Source of the DNA: Cyanobacteria bacterium REEB67 | GTDB taxonomy: Bacteria > Cyanobacteriota > Vampirovibrionia > Obscuribacterales > Obscuribacteraceae | Assembly (NCBI GenBank): GCA_018971775.1 | Contig: JAGXAB010000021.1 | Span: 1 to 64,000, forward strand | Length of the DNA: 64,000 nucleotides | Direction: 5' to 3' | In this document: one piece after another, positions 24,430-33,194 of the stretch | How the letters are laid out: each line of letters begins with the position of its first letter | Numbering within the stretch: the first letter of the stretch is position 1 | Position numbers and translations under genes: made by a program | Notes under the pieces: generated by a model | Seen by the model: the letters and a program-made list of their open reading frames with translations, nothing else | Database searches by the model: none | Told to the model about the DNA's origin: nothing

Positions 24430-27210
24430 CTATTTGTCGCGCTCGCAGCTCGCCAGGCTTGCCTGAGCCGCAGCCAGCCTGGCTACGGGCACGCGATAGG
24501 GCGAACAGCTGACGTAGTCCAGGCCAATCTCGGCGGCAAAAGCAATCGATTGAGGTTCGCCGCCATGCTCGCCGCAAATGCCCAACTTCAGAGCCGGTCT
24601 GGCCTGCCGGCCAAGCTGGACGGCTATTTGCATTAGCTTACCGACGCCTCTGCGGTCAAGGACCTCGAAGGGATTACTGTCGAGCACCTTGATTTTTGCC
24701 CCATTTACCTCGACACCATCGAGATAACGCTGCAAAAATTTGCCTTCGGCATCGTCGCGCGAATAGCCGAAAGTCATCTGCGTCAGGTCGTTAGTGCCGA
24801 AACTGAAAAATTCGGCATATTCGGCAATCTCATCGGCGGTGACACAGGCCCTCGGGATTTCGATCATCGTGCCAAATTTATAGCTGATTTCCACTTTCGC
24901 TTTGTCCATCACCGAACGAGCCACAGCTTCAAGCTGTTCACGGGCATATTTGAGCTCATTGACGTGGCCAACGAGCGGGATCATGATTTCGGGGAAGACA
25001 TCGGTGCCCCGTCCTTTAACTTCAATAGCCGCTTCAAAAATAGCCTGCACTTGCATCATCGTGATCTGAGGATGAACCAAACCAAGCCTGCAGCCGCGCA
25101 GTCCCATCATCGGATTGGACTCGTGCAATTCGGCCACTTTGCGCAGCAAAATTTCTTTTTCGCGCAGGGGCTGACCGGAGACGCCCCTGGCCTTCATCGT
25201 CGCCACTTCTTCGATCAAGATTTCCTGCTTGGGTAAAAACTCATGCAGGGGCGGATCGAGCAGACGTATCGTCACCGGCAAACCGGCCATCGCTTCAAAA
25301 ATACCGACAAAATCCTGCCTTTGCATCGGCAGGAGTTTGGCCAGAGCATCGGCTCGGTCGTGATCGTCGCTGGAGAGAATCATCTCTTGCACGACGGGCA
25401 GGCGGTCCTGACTCATAAACATATGCTCGGTACGGCAAAGACCGATGCCCTGGGCACCGAATTGCCTGGCCAGCTTCGCATCATCGGGAGTATCGGCATT
25501 GGTGCGCACGCCTATTTTGCGCGTCTCATCCGCCCAGGTAAGCAAAGTCTGAAACTCGCCCGAAAAAGAAGGGTCACTGGTAGCGATCGCACCTTCGAAT
25601 ATTTCGCCCGTGCTGCCGTCGATACTGATCAGGTCACCGCGCTTGAAATGTCTGCTGCCGACCGTCAGCGTTCCTTTTTCCAGGTCGATTTTGAGAGCTT
25701 CGCAGCCGGCCACGCAGGGCTTGCCCATACCACGGGCGACAACGGCGGCGTGACTGGTCATGCCACCACGAGCGGTGATGATGCCGCGACTGGGTACAAT
25801 GCCGTGGATATCATCCGGGCAAGTCTCGATGCGCACCAGAATCACTTTTTCACCCTTGGCGGCCAGACTTTCAGCGTCATCGGGATTGAAGGAGATTTTG
25901 CCGATAGCCGCCCCCGGAGAAGCATTCAAGCCGGTGGCCAACAAGCGATTGGCCTTTTTAGCCAGGGCTTTTTCCTCGGCAATAAAAGAAGGCAGAAGCA
26001 ACTGATTTAATTGCATCGGCTCGACCCGGTTCAAGCCTTCCTCTTTGCTGATCAAATTTTCGTTGACCATGTCGACAGCGACTTTGACGGCGGCGGCGGC
26101 GGTGCGTTTGCCGGTGCGGGTCTGCAAAAGATAGAGCTTGCCCTGTTCGATCGTAAACTCGATGTCTTGCATATCGCGGTAATGCTTTTCGAGCATCGCT
26201 ACGGTGGTGAGCAACTCCTTGTGCACGGCCGGCATTTCGACGCCCATTTCAGAAATTTTCTTCGGTGTGCGCACGCCGGCGACCACGTCTTCGCCTTGCG
26301 CGTTGACGAGGTATTCACCATAGAGGATTTTCTCGCCGGTACTGGGATTGCGCGTGAAGCAAACACCGGTGCCCGAATTGTTGTCGAAATTGCCAAAGAC
26401 CATGGACTGCACATTGACGGCGGTGCCGAGTTTGTGATCGATCTTGTTTAAATTGCGATAATAGACGGCCCGACTGTTATTCCAGGATTTGAAAACCGCC
26501 TCGATCGAACCGGCCAGCTGCTCGCGCGCATCCTGCGGGAAGGGCTTGCCGGAGCGCTCCTGCACAAGAGCCTTGAATTGTGCCACCACTTTTTTCAAAT
26601 CATCGACTGACAGATCTGCGTCGCTTTTTACTTTCAGCTCATGTTTGATTTCTTCGAGAATATCTTCGAAATTGTCTTTGTTGATCTCGAGCACGACATT
26701 GCTGAACATCTGAATGAAACGCCTGTAGCTATCATAAGCAAAGCGCTCGTTGCTGGTCAGCTTAGCAAGTGAGATCACGGTCTTGTCGTTTAAGCCAAGA
26801 TTGAGAACGGTGTCCATCATGCCCGGCATACTGAATTTCGCACCGGAGCGCACCGAGAGCAGAAGCGGTTTTTCCAGATCACCAAGTTTGCGATCGAGGG
26901 CGACTTCGATCCGGGCGAGGTCGGCAAAGACCTCATCCATCAAAGCGGGCGGCATCTTCTCGCCGAGTTCGGTGTATTGACGACAGCATGAAGTCAAAAT
27001 GGTCAAACCGGGCGGTACGTTTACACCGGACTTGGTCATCTCAGCTAAACCGGCTCCTTTGCCGCCGAGCAGATCGCGCATGGCGCTGCGATCACCATCG
27101 AAGGCGTCGAAGGCTTCCTCGAAGCGATAGACACGCTTGGCCGGATCGCCCTTCGTAGCCTCTTTTGAAGTTTCAGCCTGACTGCCGGTGACACTAACCA
27201 TCGCACTCAC
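24430..27210 (-). CDS. ppdK: Pyruvate, phosphate dikinase
   Basis: PPDK interconverts pyruvate + ATP + Pi with PEP + AMP + PPi. All domains are present over 926 residues: nucleotide-binding N domain (LGGKGAGLAEM, SVRSGAKFSMPGMMDTVL), the swivelling phosphohistidine domain GGMTSHAAVVARGMGKPC with the Thr two before His that the regulatory protein modifies, and the PEP/pyruvate barrel (GLCRTEHMF, FGTNDLTQMTFG, GICGEHGGEP). It follows its regulator gene by 9 bases, forming a regulator-first operon. In a polyphosphate or glycogen storing cell it could run towards PEP or, using PPi, towards pyruvate with ATP gain. Confidence 0.98.
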   Translation of the reverse strand: MSAMVSVTGSQAETSKEATKGDPAKRVYRFEEAFDAFDGDRSAMRDLLGGKGAGLAEMTKSGVNVPPGLTILTSCCRQYTELGEKMPPALMDEVFADLARIEVALDRKLGDLEKPLLLSVRSGAKFSMPGMMDTVLNLGLNDKTVISLAKLTSNERFAYDSYRRFIQMFSNVVLEINKDNFEDILEEIKHELKVKSDADLSVDDLKKVVAQFKALVQERSGKPFPQDAREQLAGSIEAVFKSWNNSRAVYYRNLNKIDHKLGTAVNVQSMVFGNFDNNSGTGVCFTRNPSTGEKILYGEYLVNAQGEDVVAGVRTPKKISEMGVEMPAVHKELLTTVAMLEKHYRDMQDIEFTIEQGKLYLLQTRTGKRTAAAAVKVAVDMVNENLISKEEGLNRVEPMQLNQLLLPSFIAEEKALAKKANRLLATGLNASPGAAIGKISFNPDDAESLAAKGEKVILVRIETCPDDIHGIVPSRGIITARGGMTSHAAVVARGMGKPCVAGCEALKIDLEKGTLTVGSRHFKRGDLISIDGSTGEIFEGAIATSDPSFSGEFQTLLTWADETRKIGVRTNADTPDDAKLARQFGAQGIGLCRTEHMFMSQDRLPVVQEMILSSDDHDRADALAKLLPMQRQDFVGIFEAMAGLPVTIRLLDPPLHEFLPKQEILIEEVATMKARGVSGQPLREKEILLRKVAELHESNPMMGLRGCRLGLVHPQITMMQVQAIFEAAIEVKGRGTDVFPEIMIPLVGHVNELKYAREQLEAVARSVMDKAKVEISYKFGTMIEIPRACVTADEIAEYAEFFSFGTNDLTQMTFGYSRDDAEGKFLQRYLDGVEVNGAKIKVLDSNPFEVLDRRGVGKLMQIAVQLGRQARPALKLGICGEHGGEPQSIAFAAEIGLDYVSCSPYRVPVARLAAAQASLASCERDK

Positions 27211-27219
27211 TCCTTTGGT

Positions 27220-28071
27220 TTAGTTTAATTCGCGCATGCGCAAATAAATTTCGGATGAAGTTTCTTCGATCGCCTTGGAAGAGACGTCGATGACATGACA
27301 TTTTAATTCGCGGAATAGTTTTTTTGCGTAGCGCACTTCCTGATTGATCCGATCTGGATCGGCATAGTCGTTGTCACCACCCATGCCGAGCACGGTCGAA
27401 CGATTGACCCGAATGCCCTGAAGCAGATGCGGATCGATCTGCAAACCAAAAATGCGCTTGGCCGGCACTTTAAAGAGCGAAAGCGGCGGCTCGACGCCAT
27501 AGACGAGCGGTACATTGGCTGCCTTCAATCCATAATGATGAGCGAGATACATGCAATTGGGAGTCTTGCTGGTGCGCGAGACACCGATCAAAATCACATC
27601 GGCATTGAGCATGCCGTCCGGATTTTTACCGTCGTCGAAGCGCATGGCAAAATCTACCGCCTCGATGCGTTTGAAATAGGGCTCATCCAGTACGTGTAAG
27701 CGTCCAGGCTGCGACAGCGGCATTACGCCGGTGATAGTCGAGATGCGCGAGATAAGAGGCCCGAGTAGATCGATGGTGGGGATTTTGTATTTACTGGCTT
27801 CCGCCTCGAGAGTTTCACGATATTCGGGCAAGACCAGGGTGTAGGCAATCATCGCCCGACCGTGACCGATTTCGCGCACCATCGTCGTAATCTGATGGGC
27901 ATTGCGCACCTGGGGCAGTCTATATATAGATGCATGGTCCGGATTAAATTGCACGACCGCCGCCCGGGTAACGGCCTCAGCCGTCTCACCGCTCGAGTCG
28001 GACATAGTAAAAATAATCAGGTCGCTGGCATTGGCCGGCATCTTGAATTCAGGATTGATGTATTCGCTCAT
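27220..28071 (-). CDS. ppsR: PPDK regulatory protein (bifunctional kinase / phosphorylase, DUF299)
   Basis: The protein matches the DUF299 family that inactivates PPDK or PEP synthase by ADP-dependent Thr phosphorylation and restores it with Pi. It has the opening TMSDSSGETAEAVTRAAV and the central GVSRTSKTPNCMYLAHHYG loop, then KRIFGLQIDPHLLQGIR. Length (283) is normal. It overlaps the upstream BioD-like gene by ATGA and sits 9 bases before ppdK, so PPDK rather than PEP synthase is the likely target. Confidence 0.95.
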   Translation of the reverse strand: MSEYINPEFKMPANASDLIIFTMSDSSGETAEAVTRAAVVQFNPDHASIYRLPQVRNAHQITTMVREIGHGRAMIAYTLVLPEYRETLEAEASKYKIPTIDLLGPLISRISTITGVMPLSQPGRLHVLDEPYFKRIEAVDFAMRFDDGKNPDGMLNADVILIGVSRTSKTPNCMYLAHHYGLKAANVPLVYGVEPPLSLFKVPAKRIFGLQIDPHLLQGIRVNRSTVLGMGGDNDYADPDRINQEVRYAKKLFRELKCHVIDVSSKAIEETSSEIYLRMRELN

Positions 28072-28910
28072 GCGCTCGCCACCTCCAGCTGAAGCGCCTT
28101 GCGGATCGGCATGATATCTACGCCTTCCGAAGTCATTTTGATCAAATTACCCTGATTGACGCGGTGCACGCTGATTGACGGAGAATATTTCAAACAACCG
28201 AGATAGGATACCTGGGTGCGACTACTCAAGAGCAGGTCCACTTCGCTGCGGGTCAAAGCGGCTTCCAGAGCGCATCCCATTCCATTTGAAGTTTCCACCG
28301 TCACCAGACCGATCACATTTAAACCGCGCCCCTGGGCGTAAGAACAAGACAGAATCAGACGTTCGATTGCTTCCTGGTCGTGGCGGGCAACGATTACCAC
28401 CGGATAACTGAGCTCGACGGCAAAGTCTGTGCAATCTTTCCAACTGCGCGCCAGGCCACCGTCTTCCTCTTGCTCAAAAGTCATGGCCGAAACGAGCGAG
28501 GCCGGCGTTTCGACAACGGTCAGTTCGCGAGCGTTCAGACAGATGGAAAGCGCTTGCGACCATTGCCCGTTCGAAAGATGTTTGGCCGAAGCGACAAGGG
28601 CGGCGGCATAAGTCTTGGGCGTACCGGTGATCGAGCTCATAAAAGAAAGCTCGGCTTCGGCGCGGTCGCGCGGCCCAATGCAGACCGGCTTGATCGCCCG
28701 GGCGGCCATACCTTGCTGACGCAAAATCGCCGTCAGTCCCGTCATAAAAGCTGTCTTGCCGCAACCGGTTCCGGTGCCGAGAATAGTCAGACCGGGATTG
28801 TTACCGGTACGTACAGATAGTGATGAGCGCTCGCCACGGACGTCATAGGCAGGCAAGCCGGCGATGCTGCCGGACTGAAAATTGCCTAGTCGCTTTCTCT
28901 TGTCTGTCAT
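28068..28910 (-). CDS. BioD-like P-loop protein (AAA_26), active-site motif altered
   Basis: The N-terminal part reads ILGTGTGCGKTAFMTGLTA, close to the dethiobiotin synthetase P-loop, and AIKPVCIG matches the BioD KPVxTG strand. The later VVIVARHDQEAIERLILSC also fits the fold. The BioD substrate loop VEGAGG is replaced by VETPAS, so dethiobiotin synthesis is doubtful. The last 60 residues have no recognisable match. Translational coupling to ppsR (4-base overlap) suggests a link with PPDK control rather than biotin; no other bio gene is nearby. Confidence 0.7.
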   Translation of the reverse strand: MTDKRKRLGNFQSGSIAGLPAYDVRGERSSLSVRTGNNPGLTILGTGTGCGKTAFMTGLTAILRQQGMAARAIKPVCIGPRDRAEAELSFMSSITGTPKTYAAALVASAKHLSNGQWSQALSICLNARELTVVETPASLVSAMTFEQEEDGGLARSWKDCTDFAVELSYPVVIVARHDQEAIERLILSCSYAQGRGLNVIGLVTVETSNGMGCALEAALTRSEVDLLLSSRTQVSYLGCLKYSPSISVHRVNQGNLIKMTSEGVDIMPIRKALQLEVASA

Positions 28911-28971
28911 CAGGCCATGATCTTACTAGATATGGCGACACAAAATACGGCAAAGGCGATCTAAAGCAGAT

Positions 28972-30417
28972 TTAGTGAGGCTGACTGGCCAGGTGTTCCG
29001 GCTCGCCAAGTTTTTTGTGAATGACGTCAAGGGCCGCTTTCAGCTGCAGGTCTTTGCCATCATCCGGCGTGCGCTTTTCTCTGGGCGAAGCTGAGGAGGT
29101 GTCGGCTTTCAGGTCTTTCGCCTCCTTGTCTTTGCCTGCCGACCTGGCGGCGTCTTTATCGGCGTCTTGAACATCTTTATCATCGTCAAGGTCGCGGCGT
29201 ACGGTCTGGAACCAGGCGCCACGGCCCGCTTTCAGATCGCTAACGCTGATTTTCACCAGCACGTCCGGAGAAATGCCTTTTTTGTTGATGTCAGTGTCGT
29301 TGGGTGTGAGATAGCGAGCGATGGTGACATTGACGCCACTGCCGTCTTCGAGCTTGTTGATGCCCTGGACTAGACCCTTGCCAAAGGATTTTTCGCCGAC
29401 GAGAACGGCACGGTTGTTGTCATGGAGGGCACCACTGGTGATCTCGGATGCCGAGGCGCTGCCTTTGTTGATCAGCACGACGAGCGGTTTTTTGCAGATC
29501 GGATGTCCTTCCGAAAGAGCAGGCGTCGTGTAGCCGTCGCGGTCGACAGTGGAGACGATATTGCCTTTATCGAGGAACATGTCAGAAATTTCAATGGCAT
29601 TGGTGAGCAGACCGCCCGGATTTTCGCGCAGGTCGAGGATGATGCCGCGAGCCGGAGCAAGCTTGGCGAGAGCCTCTTTCATTTCCAGTCCGGCCTGCTG
29701 AGAGATGAAACTGGAAAGTCGAATATAGCCGATGTCACCATCGATGAGCTTGGATGTGGTCACCGCTTTGATCGGGATCTCGGCACGGACGACGGTGACT
29801 TTGATGTGTTTGCCGGCGCGGGTGAGCAAAAGATGCACCGGAGTATTGATCGCACCGCGAATTTGCTTGGCGGCGTCTTCGACGCTGAAACCTTTGGTCG
29901 ACTTGCCGTCGATCTCGGTGATTTCGTCATCGGACATCAAACCGGCCCTGGAAGCCGGCGTGTCGTCAATGGGAGAAATGATTACCACATGTTTGGTCTT
30001 TTCGTCGATACCAATTTGCACGCCGATACCAAAGAGCCTGGCGTCGATTTGCGATTTTTCGTCATCGAAAGCGTCGCGGTCGAGAAAGCGAGTATAGCGA
30101 TCGCCTAAACTGGCGAGCATGGTTTCGACGGCTTTATGCGCGTCTTCCAGATTTTTGAGCTTGCCGTCGTACCGGTGCTCCCAGCGCGCCCAATTTTGAC
30201 CGTTGAAGTCGGCGAGGTAGTAGTCGTCTTCAATCAGCTTCCAAACTTTGTGATAGATGACATCGGGGGAAACCGAGCTATTGAGAGCGATGCGTCTGCC
30301 GGCATGGTCGACATCGCCCGTCGAGGCTATTACGTCCGGCCAGCTGTTAATCGCATTGGAGCCACCGAGAGAGAGCGAAATGAAGACTGGCAGCGCCAGA
30401 AGTTGTTTCCACCACAT
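28972..30417 (-). CDS. C-terminal processing peptidase (S41, CtpA-like) with PDZ domain
   Basis: The order is N-terminal hydrophobic leader (LLALPVFISLSLGGSNA), helical cap, PDZ domain (GIGVQIGIDEKTKHVVIISP), then the S41 catalytic core: RENPGGLL, INKGSASASEITSGAL with the nucleophile Ser, and VGEKSFGKGLVQ with the base Lys. The C-terminal 80 residues form a Lys/Asp-rich tail (DLDDDKDVQDADKDAARSAG) not needed for catalysis. It acts in the periplasm or cell envelope, trimming protein C-termini. A 61-base gap precedes the BioD-like gene on the same strand. Confidence 0.95.
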   Translation of the reverse strand: MWWKQLLALPVFISLSLGGSNAINSWPDVIASTGDVDHAGRRIALNSSVSPDVIYHKVWKLIEDDYYLADFNGQNWARWEHRYDGKLKNLEDAHKAVETMLASLGDRYTRFLDRDAFDDEKSQIDARLFGIGVQIGIDEKTKHVVIISPIDDTPASRAGLMSDDEITEIDGKSTKGFSVEDAAKQIRGAINTPVHLLLTRAGKHIKVTVVRAEIPIKAVTTSKLIDGDIGYIRLSSFISQQAGLEMKEALAKLAPARGIILDLRENPGGLLTNAIEISDMFLDKGNIVSTVDRDGYTTPALSEGHPICKKPLVVLINKGSASASEITSGALHDNNRAVLVGEKSFGKGLVQGINKLEDGSGVNVTIARYLTPNDTDINKKGISPDVLVKISVSDLKAGRGAWFQTVRRDLDDDKDVQDADKDAARSAGKDKEAKDLKADTSSASPREKRTPDDGKDLQLKAALDVIHKKLGEPEHLASQPH

Positions 30418-30490
30418 TGCAAACCGATCCCATACTTAAAATGTCACCCGAGGTTAGCCTCGACCCAGGCAACATACCCAAAACCGGGCA

Positions 30491-30508
30491 TTCTTAAGCA
30501 TTTAAGAA
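30491..30508. promoter_or_regulatory. AT-rich inverted repeat in the divergent ctpA-like / phosphorylase region
   Basis: TTCTTAA (30491-30497) and TTAAGAA (30502-30508) form a perfect dyad around GCAT. A second palindrome, AAAAGTACTTTT, lies at 30601-30612, 28 bases before the phosphorylase start. Either could be an operator; no regulator gene is adjacent. Confidence 0.3.
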
Positions 30509-30640
30509 AGCATTGCCCTCCCTGAAGAAAGCATAAGAGAGCAATCAGGTAGTCAGTTAAGCTCTCCTGACGCCCTAAATGTTAGGATATGACCGACTCC
30601 AAAAGTACTTTTATATCGGCGTGACCCTCGGGAGACAATC

Positions 30641-31447
30641 GTGGAACAGAAACATTTGGCCGACATCGGCATCTTTGGCGGCTCGGGCTTTTACAAACTC
30701 TTCGATGACAAGTATGAAGAGAAGGTCGTGGAAACCCCCTATGGAGCGCCCAGCGCCCCCGTTGTCATTGGCACGATGGCCGGCAAAAAAGTGGCCTTCA
30801 TGCCCCGCCATGGTGAAAAGCATCAGTTTCCACCCCACAAAATCAACTTCCGCGCCAATCTCTGGGCGATGAAGTCGATAGGCGTCACCCGCCTCGTCTC
30901 GCCCTGCGCCGCCGGCTCCCTGCAGACCCACGTCAAACCAGGCGAATTCGTCGTCTGCGATCAATTCGTCGACCGCACCAGCGGCCGCATCGACACCTTC
31001 TACGACGGCCCGATTACGACCCACGTCTCGGCCGCCGAGACCTATTGCCCGGAACTGCGTCCGCTGGCCGTAGAAGCCGGTTTGAAGGCCAACATCAAAA
31101 TGCACAGCACCGGCACTGTCGTCGTCATCCAGGGACCGCGCTTCTCGTCCAAAGCCGAATCGAAATGGTTTACCGCCGCCGGCTGGGAAGTAATCAATAT
31201 GAGCCAGTACCCGGAAGCCTATCTCGCCCGCGAGCTGGAAATGTGCGTCGTCAACGTATCTTTAATCACCGACTATGACAGCGGCCTCGTCGGCAACGTC
31301 GAGCCAGTTTCTCACAGCGAAGTGGTCAAAGTTTTCGGCGACAATCTGGGCAAATTGCAAAATCTGCTCGTCAATTTAATTGGCTCCATTCCCGAGTCGC
31401 GGGCAAAATGCCAGTGCGGCGAAACACTCAAACACTCGCGCATCTAG
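30641..31447 (+). CDS. mtnP: S-methyl-5'-thioadenosine / purine nucleoside phosphorylase
   Basis: The MTAP-type phosphorylase fold is clear: IGIFGGSGFYKLF (phosphate loop), MPRHGEKHQFPPHKINFRAN, VSPCAAGSLQ, VIQGPRFSSKAES, and the substrate-site region INMSQYPEAYLARE followed by LITDYDSG. The Asp in TDYD instead of Asn favours 6-amino substrates such as MTA. It cleaves MTA with phosphate to adenine and methylthioribose-1-phosphate. The start is GTG with GGGAG 7 bases upstream. The last 14 residues carry CxC (KCQCGE). No other methionine-salvage gene is near. Confidence 0.93.
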   Translation: MEQKHLADIGIFGGSGFYKLFDDKYEEKVVETPYGAPSAPVVIGTMAGKKVAFMPRHGEKHQFPPHKINFRANLWAMKSIGVTRLVSPCAAGSLQTHVKPGEFVVCDQFVDRTSGRIDTFYDGPITTHVSAAETYCPELRPLAVEAGLKANIKMHSTGTVVVIQGPRFSSKAESKWFTAAGWEVINMSQYPEAYLARELEMCVVNVSLITDYDSGLVGNVEPVSHSEVVKVFGDNLGKLQNLLVNLIGSIPESRAKCQCGETLKHSRI

Positions 31448-31462
31448 AACAGAGGGCGGCCG

Positions 31463-31654
31463 ATGCTACGCAATCTGGGAATCAACCATCTTGTAGCCTT
31501 GCTGGGACTGGTCCTGGCGATATGCTCTTATCTGGCGCTACACCGATACGGTACCCCGGAAAAAGTCTGCATCGGGGCCGCCATCCTCTGCATCCTCGTT
31601 GTCGCCATCTTCTGGTCCAGCGTGCTGCTCGGTGCCGACGACGAAGAAGATTAG
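31463..31654 (+). CDS. Two-helix small membrane protein, 63 residues
   Basis: Two hydrophobic helices (HLVALLGLVLAICSYLAL and VCIGAAILCILVVAIFWSSVLLG) are separated by a short charged loop, with an acidic tail ADDEED. No family was identified. It begins 15 bases after the phosphorylase stop and is probably in its transcript. The last codon and stop fall in the first unit of a 15-base tandem repeat (31647-31721). Confidence 0.7.
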   Translation: MLRNLGINHLVALLGLVLAICSYLALHRYGTPEKVCIGAAILCILVVAIFWSSVLLGADDEED

Positions 31655-31721
31655 TCCAATGAAGATTAGTCCAATGAAGACTAGACCAGTGAAGATTAGA
31701 CCAATGAAAATTAGACTACGG
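31647..31721 (+). repeat. Five-unit, 15-base tandem repeat ahead of the M16 peptidase genes
   Basis: AAGATTAGTCCAATG is repeated five times with period exactly 15: units 1 and 2 are identical, unit 3 AAGACTAGACCAGTG, unit 4 AAGATTAGACCAATG, unit 5 AAAATTAGACTACGG. Unit 1 contains the TAG stop of the 63-residue gene. The repeat ends 36 bases before the peptidase ATG (31758). In the other frame the repeat adds MKISPMKTRPVKIRPMKI to the peptidase ORF, which I consider non-coding. Confidence 0.95.
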
Positions 31722-31757
31722 CAGATCGAAAGTATAAAAAGCTGGAGCGAACTAGTA

Positions 31758-33182
31758 ATGAAAAGATCCAAAAGCGATGCGGTCAAGGGACTGGCAGCCA
31801 CTTTGCTCGCCCTGTCCATGCCCTTGTTTTTGACAGGCCCGGCGGCACTGGCACAAGATGCCGCTAAGCCAGCGGAAAAAGTCGAGATCAAAATCAAGAA
31901 ACCGCTCATACCGGTGACGAAGGATTTCACTTTGCCAAACGGCCTGCGCGTCGTCCTTTCCGAGGACCACTCTGTGCCTGTGGCGGCCCTGGCCATCGTC
32001 TATGATGTCGGTGCCAAAGACGAAACAAAGGGCCGCTCCGGCTTTGCCCATCTTTTTGAACACATGATGTTTCAAGGTTCGGACAACATCGCCAAAACTG
32101 AACACATGAAATATGTCGAAAGCGTCGGCGGCATGGTCAACGCCTCCACCCACGCAGACTTTACCAATTACTTCGAAAAAGTGCCGAGCAATGAACTCGA
32201 GCTTTGCCTCTGGCTGGAATCGGATCGCATGCGCAGCCTGAAAGTGACCCCCGAAAATTTCCAGAATCAACTGGAAACGGTCAAAGAAGAGAAACGACTG
32301 AAATTTGACAATCAGCCCTATGTGCCGTCTAACGTGCGACTGGAGGAGCTTTCCTTCGACAACTGGGCAAACGGGCATCCGGTAATCGGCTATTTCCAGG
32401 ATCTCGAAGCCTCCTCGGTAAAAGACGTGCGCGAGTTTTTCAATACTTATTACGCACCGAACAATGCCACCATGGCTATAGTCGGTGATTTCAACAGCGA
32501 CGACGTCAGCAAGCTGGTAACAAAATATTTTGGCAGCATCGCCCGTGGTGCCACCCCGCCGCGTCGCGATCTGAGCGAAATCGCTCAGACGAAAGCAAAA
32601 TACGAAAAGATGGACGATCCCCTGGCCAAGATGCCGGCTTTCTGGATGTCGTGGAAAGCACCAGCCCGCCGCGATCCTGATTTCTACGCCCTCAACCTCT
32701 TGCAGACGGTGCTCTCCACCGGCGATTCATCAAGACTCTATCAACGCATGGTCAAAGGCGACAAAGTGGCGCTCAGCGTCAGTGTTTCGTATGAAGAACG
32801 TCGCGGTCCATCCGCCTTCGAAACCTTCGTCGTCTACAAACCGGGCACTACCGCCGAACAGAACCGCACCATTTTGCTCGACGAGATCGAAAAATTGAAA
32901 ACGACAGATATCAGCGACGTAGAATTGCAGAAAGCAAAAAACCAGCTCCTGCGCGGTCTTTTCTCGTCAAGCAGCTCGTCTTCCCTGCAAAGGTCTCTCT
33001 CTCGAGCAGAGATGCTTGCCGAATACACGTCCTTTTACAAAGACCCATCCTTGATTGACAGCGACATCGCCCGCTACATGACCGTCACCACCGACGATAT
33101 CAAGGCCGTAGCCAAGAAGATATTCACAAAAGAAGGCGTGACGACAATTGATGTCGTACCAGCGCCCAAGAAAGAAGGTTAG
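31758..33182 (+). CDS. M16 zinc peptidase, catalytic-type subunit
   Basis: ATG 31758 starts a clean signal peptide (LAATLLALSMPLFLTGPAALAQ) and has GGAG upstream. The M16 zinc site is intact: GFAHLFEHMMFQG gives HxxEH, and the third ligand Glu follows in LCLWLESDRM. The substrate-binding R/Y pair of M16 enzymes is missing here (VKGDKVALSVSVSY). A second M16 domain lies at about residues 220-400. It is a periplasmic peptidase, followed 12 bases later by a non-catalytic partner, so the two likely form a heterodimer. Confidence 0.95.
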   Translation: MKRSKSDAVKGLAATLLALSMPLFLTGPAALAQDAAKPAEKVEIKIKKPLIPVTKDFTLPNGLRVVLSEDHSVPVAALAIVYDVGAKDETKGRSGFAHLFEHMMFQGSDNIAKTEHMKYVESVGGMVNASTHADFTNYFEKVPSNELELCLWLESDRMRSLKVTPENFQNQLETVKEEKRLKFDNQPYVPSNVRLEELSFDNWANGHPVIGYFQDLEASSVKDVREFFNTYYAPNNATMAIVGDFNSDDVSKLVTKYFGSIARGATPPRRDLSEIAQTKAKYEKMDDPLAKMPAFWMSWKAPARRDPDFYALNLLQTVLSTGDSSRLYQRMVKGDKVALSVSVSYEERRGPSAFETFVVYKPGTTAEQNRTILLDEIEKLKTTDISDVELQKAKNQLLRGLFSSSSSSSLQRSLSRAEMLAEYTSFYKDPSLIDSDIARYMTVTTDDIKAVAKKIFTKEGVTTIDVVPAPKKEG

Positions 33183-33194
33183 AGGTCCAAGCCA

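Noticed and set aside
31599-31757. 53-residue N-terminal extension of the M16 peptidase ORF
   Set aside because: Made of the 15-base repeat and the previous gene in another frame; it would bury the signal peptide.
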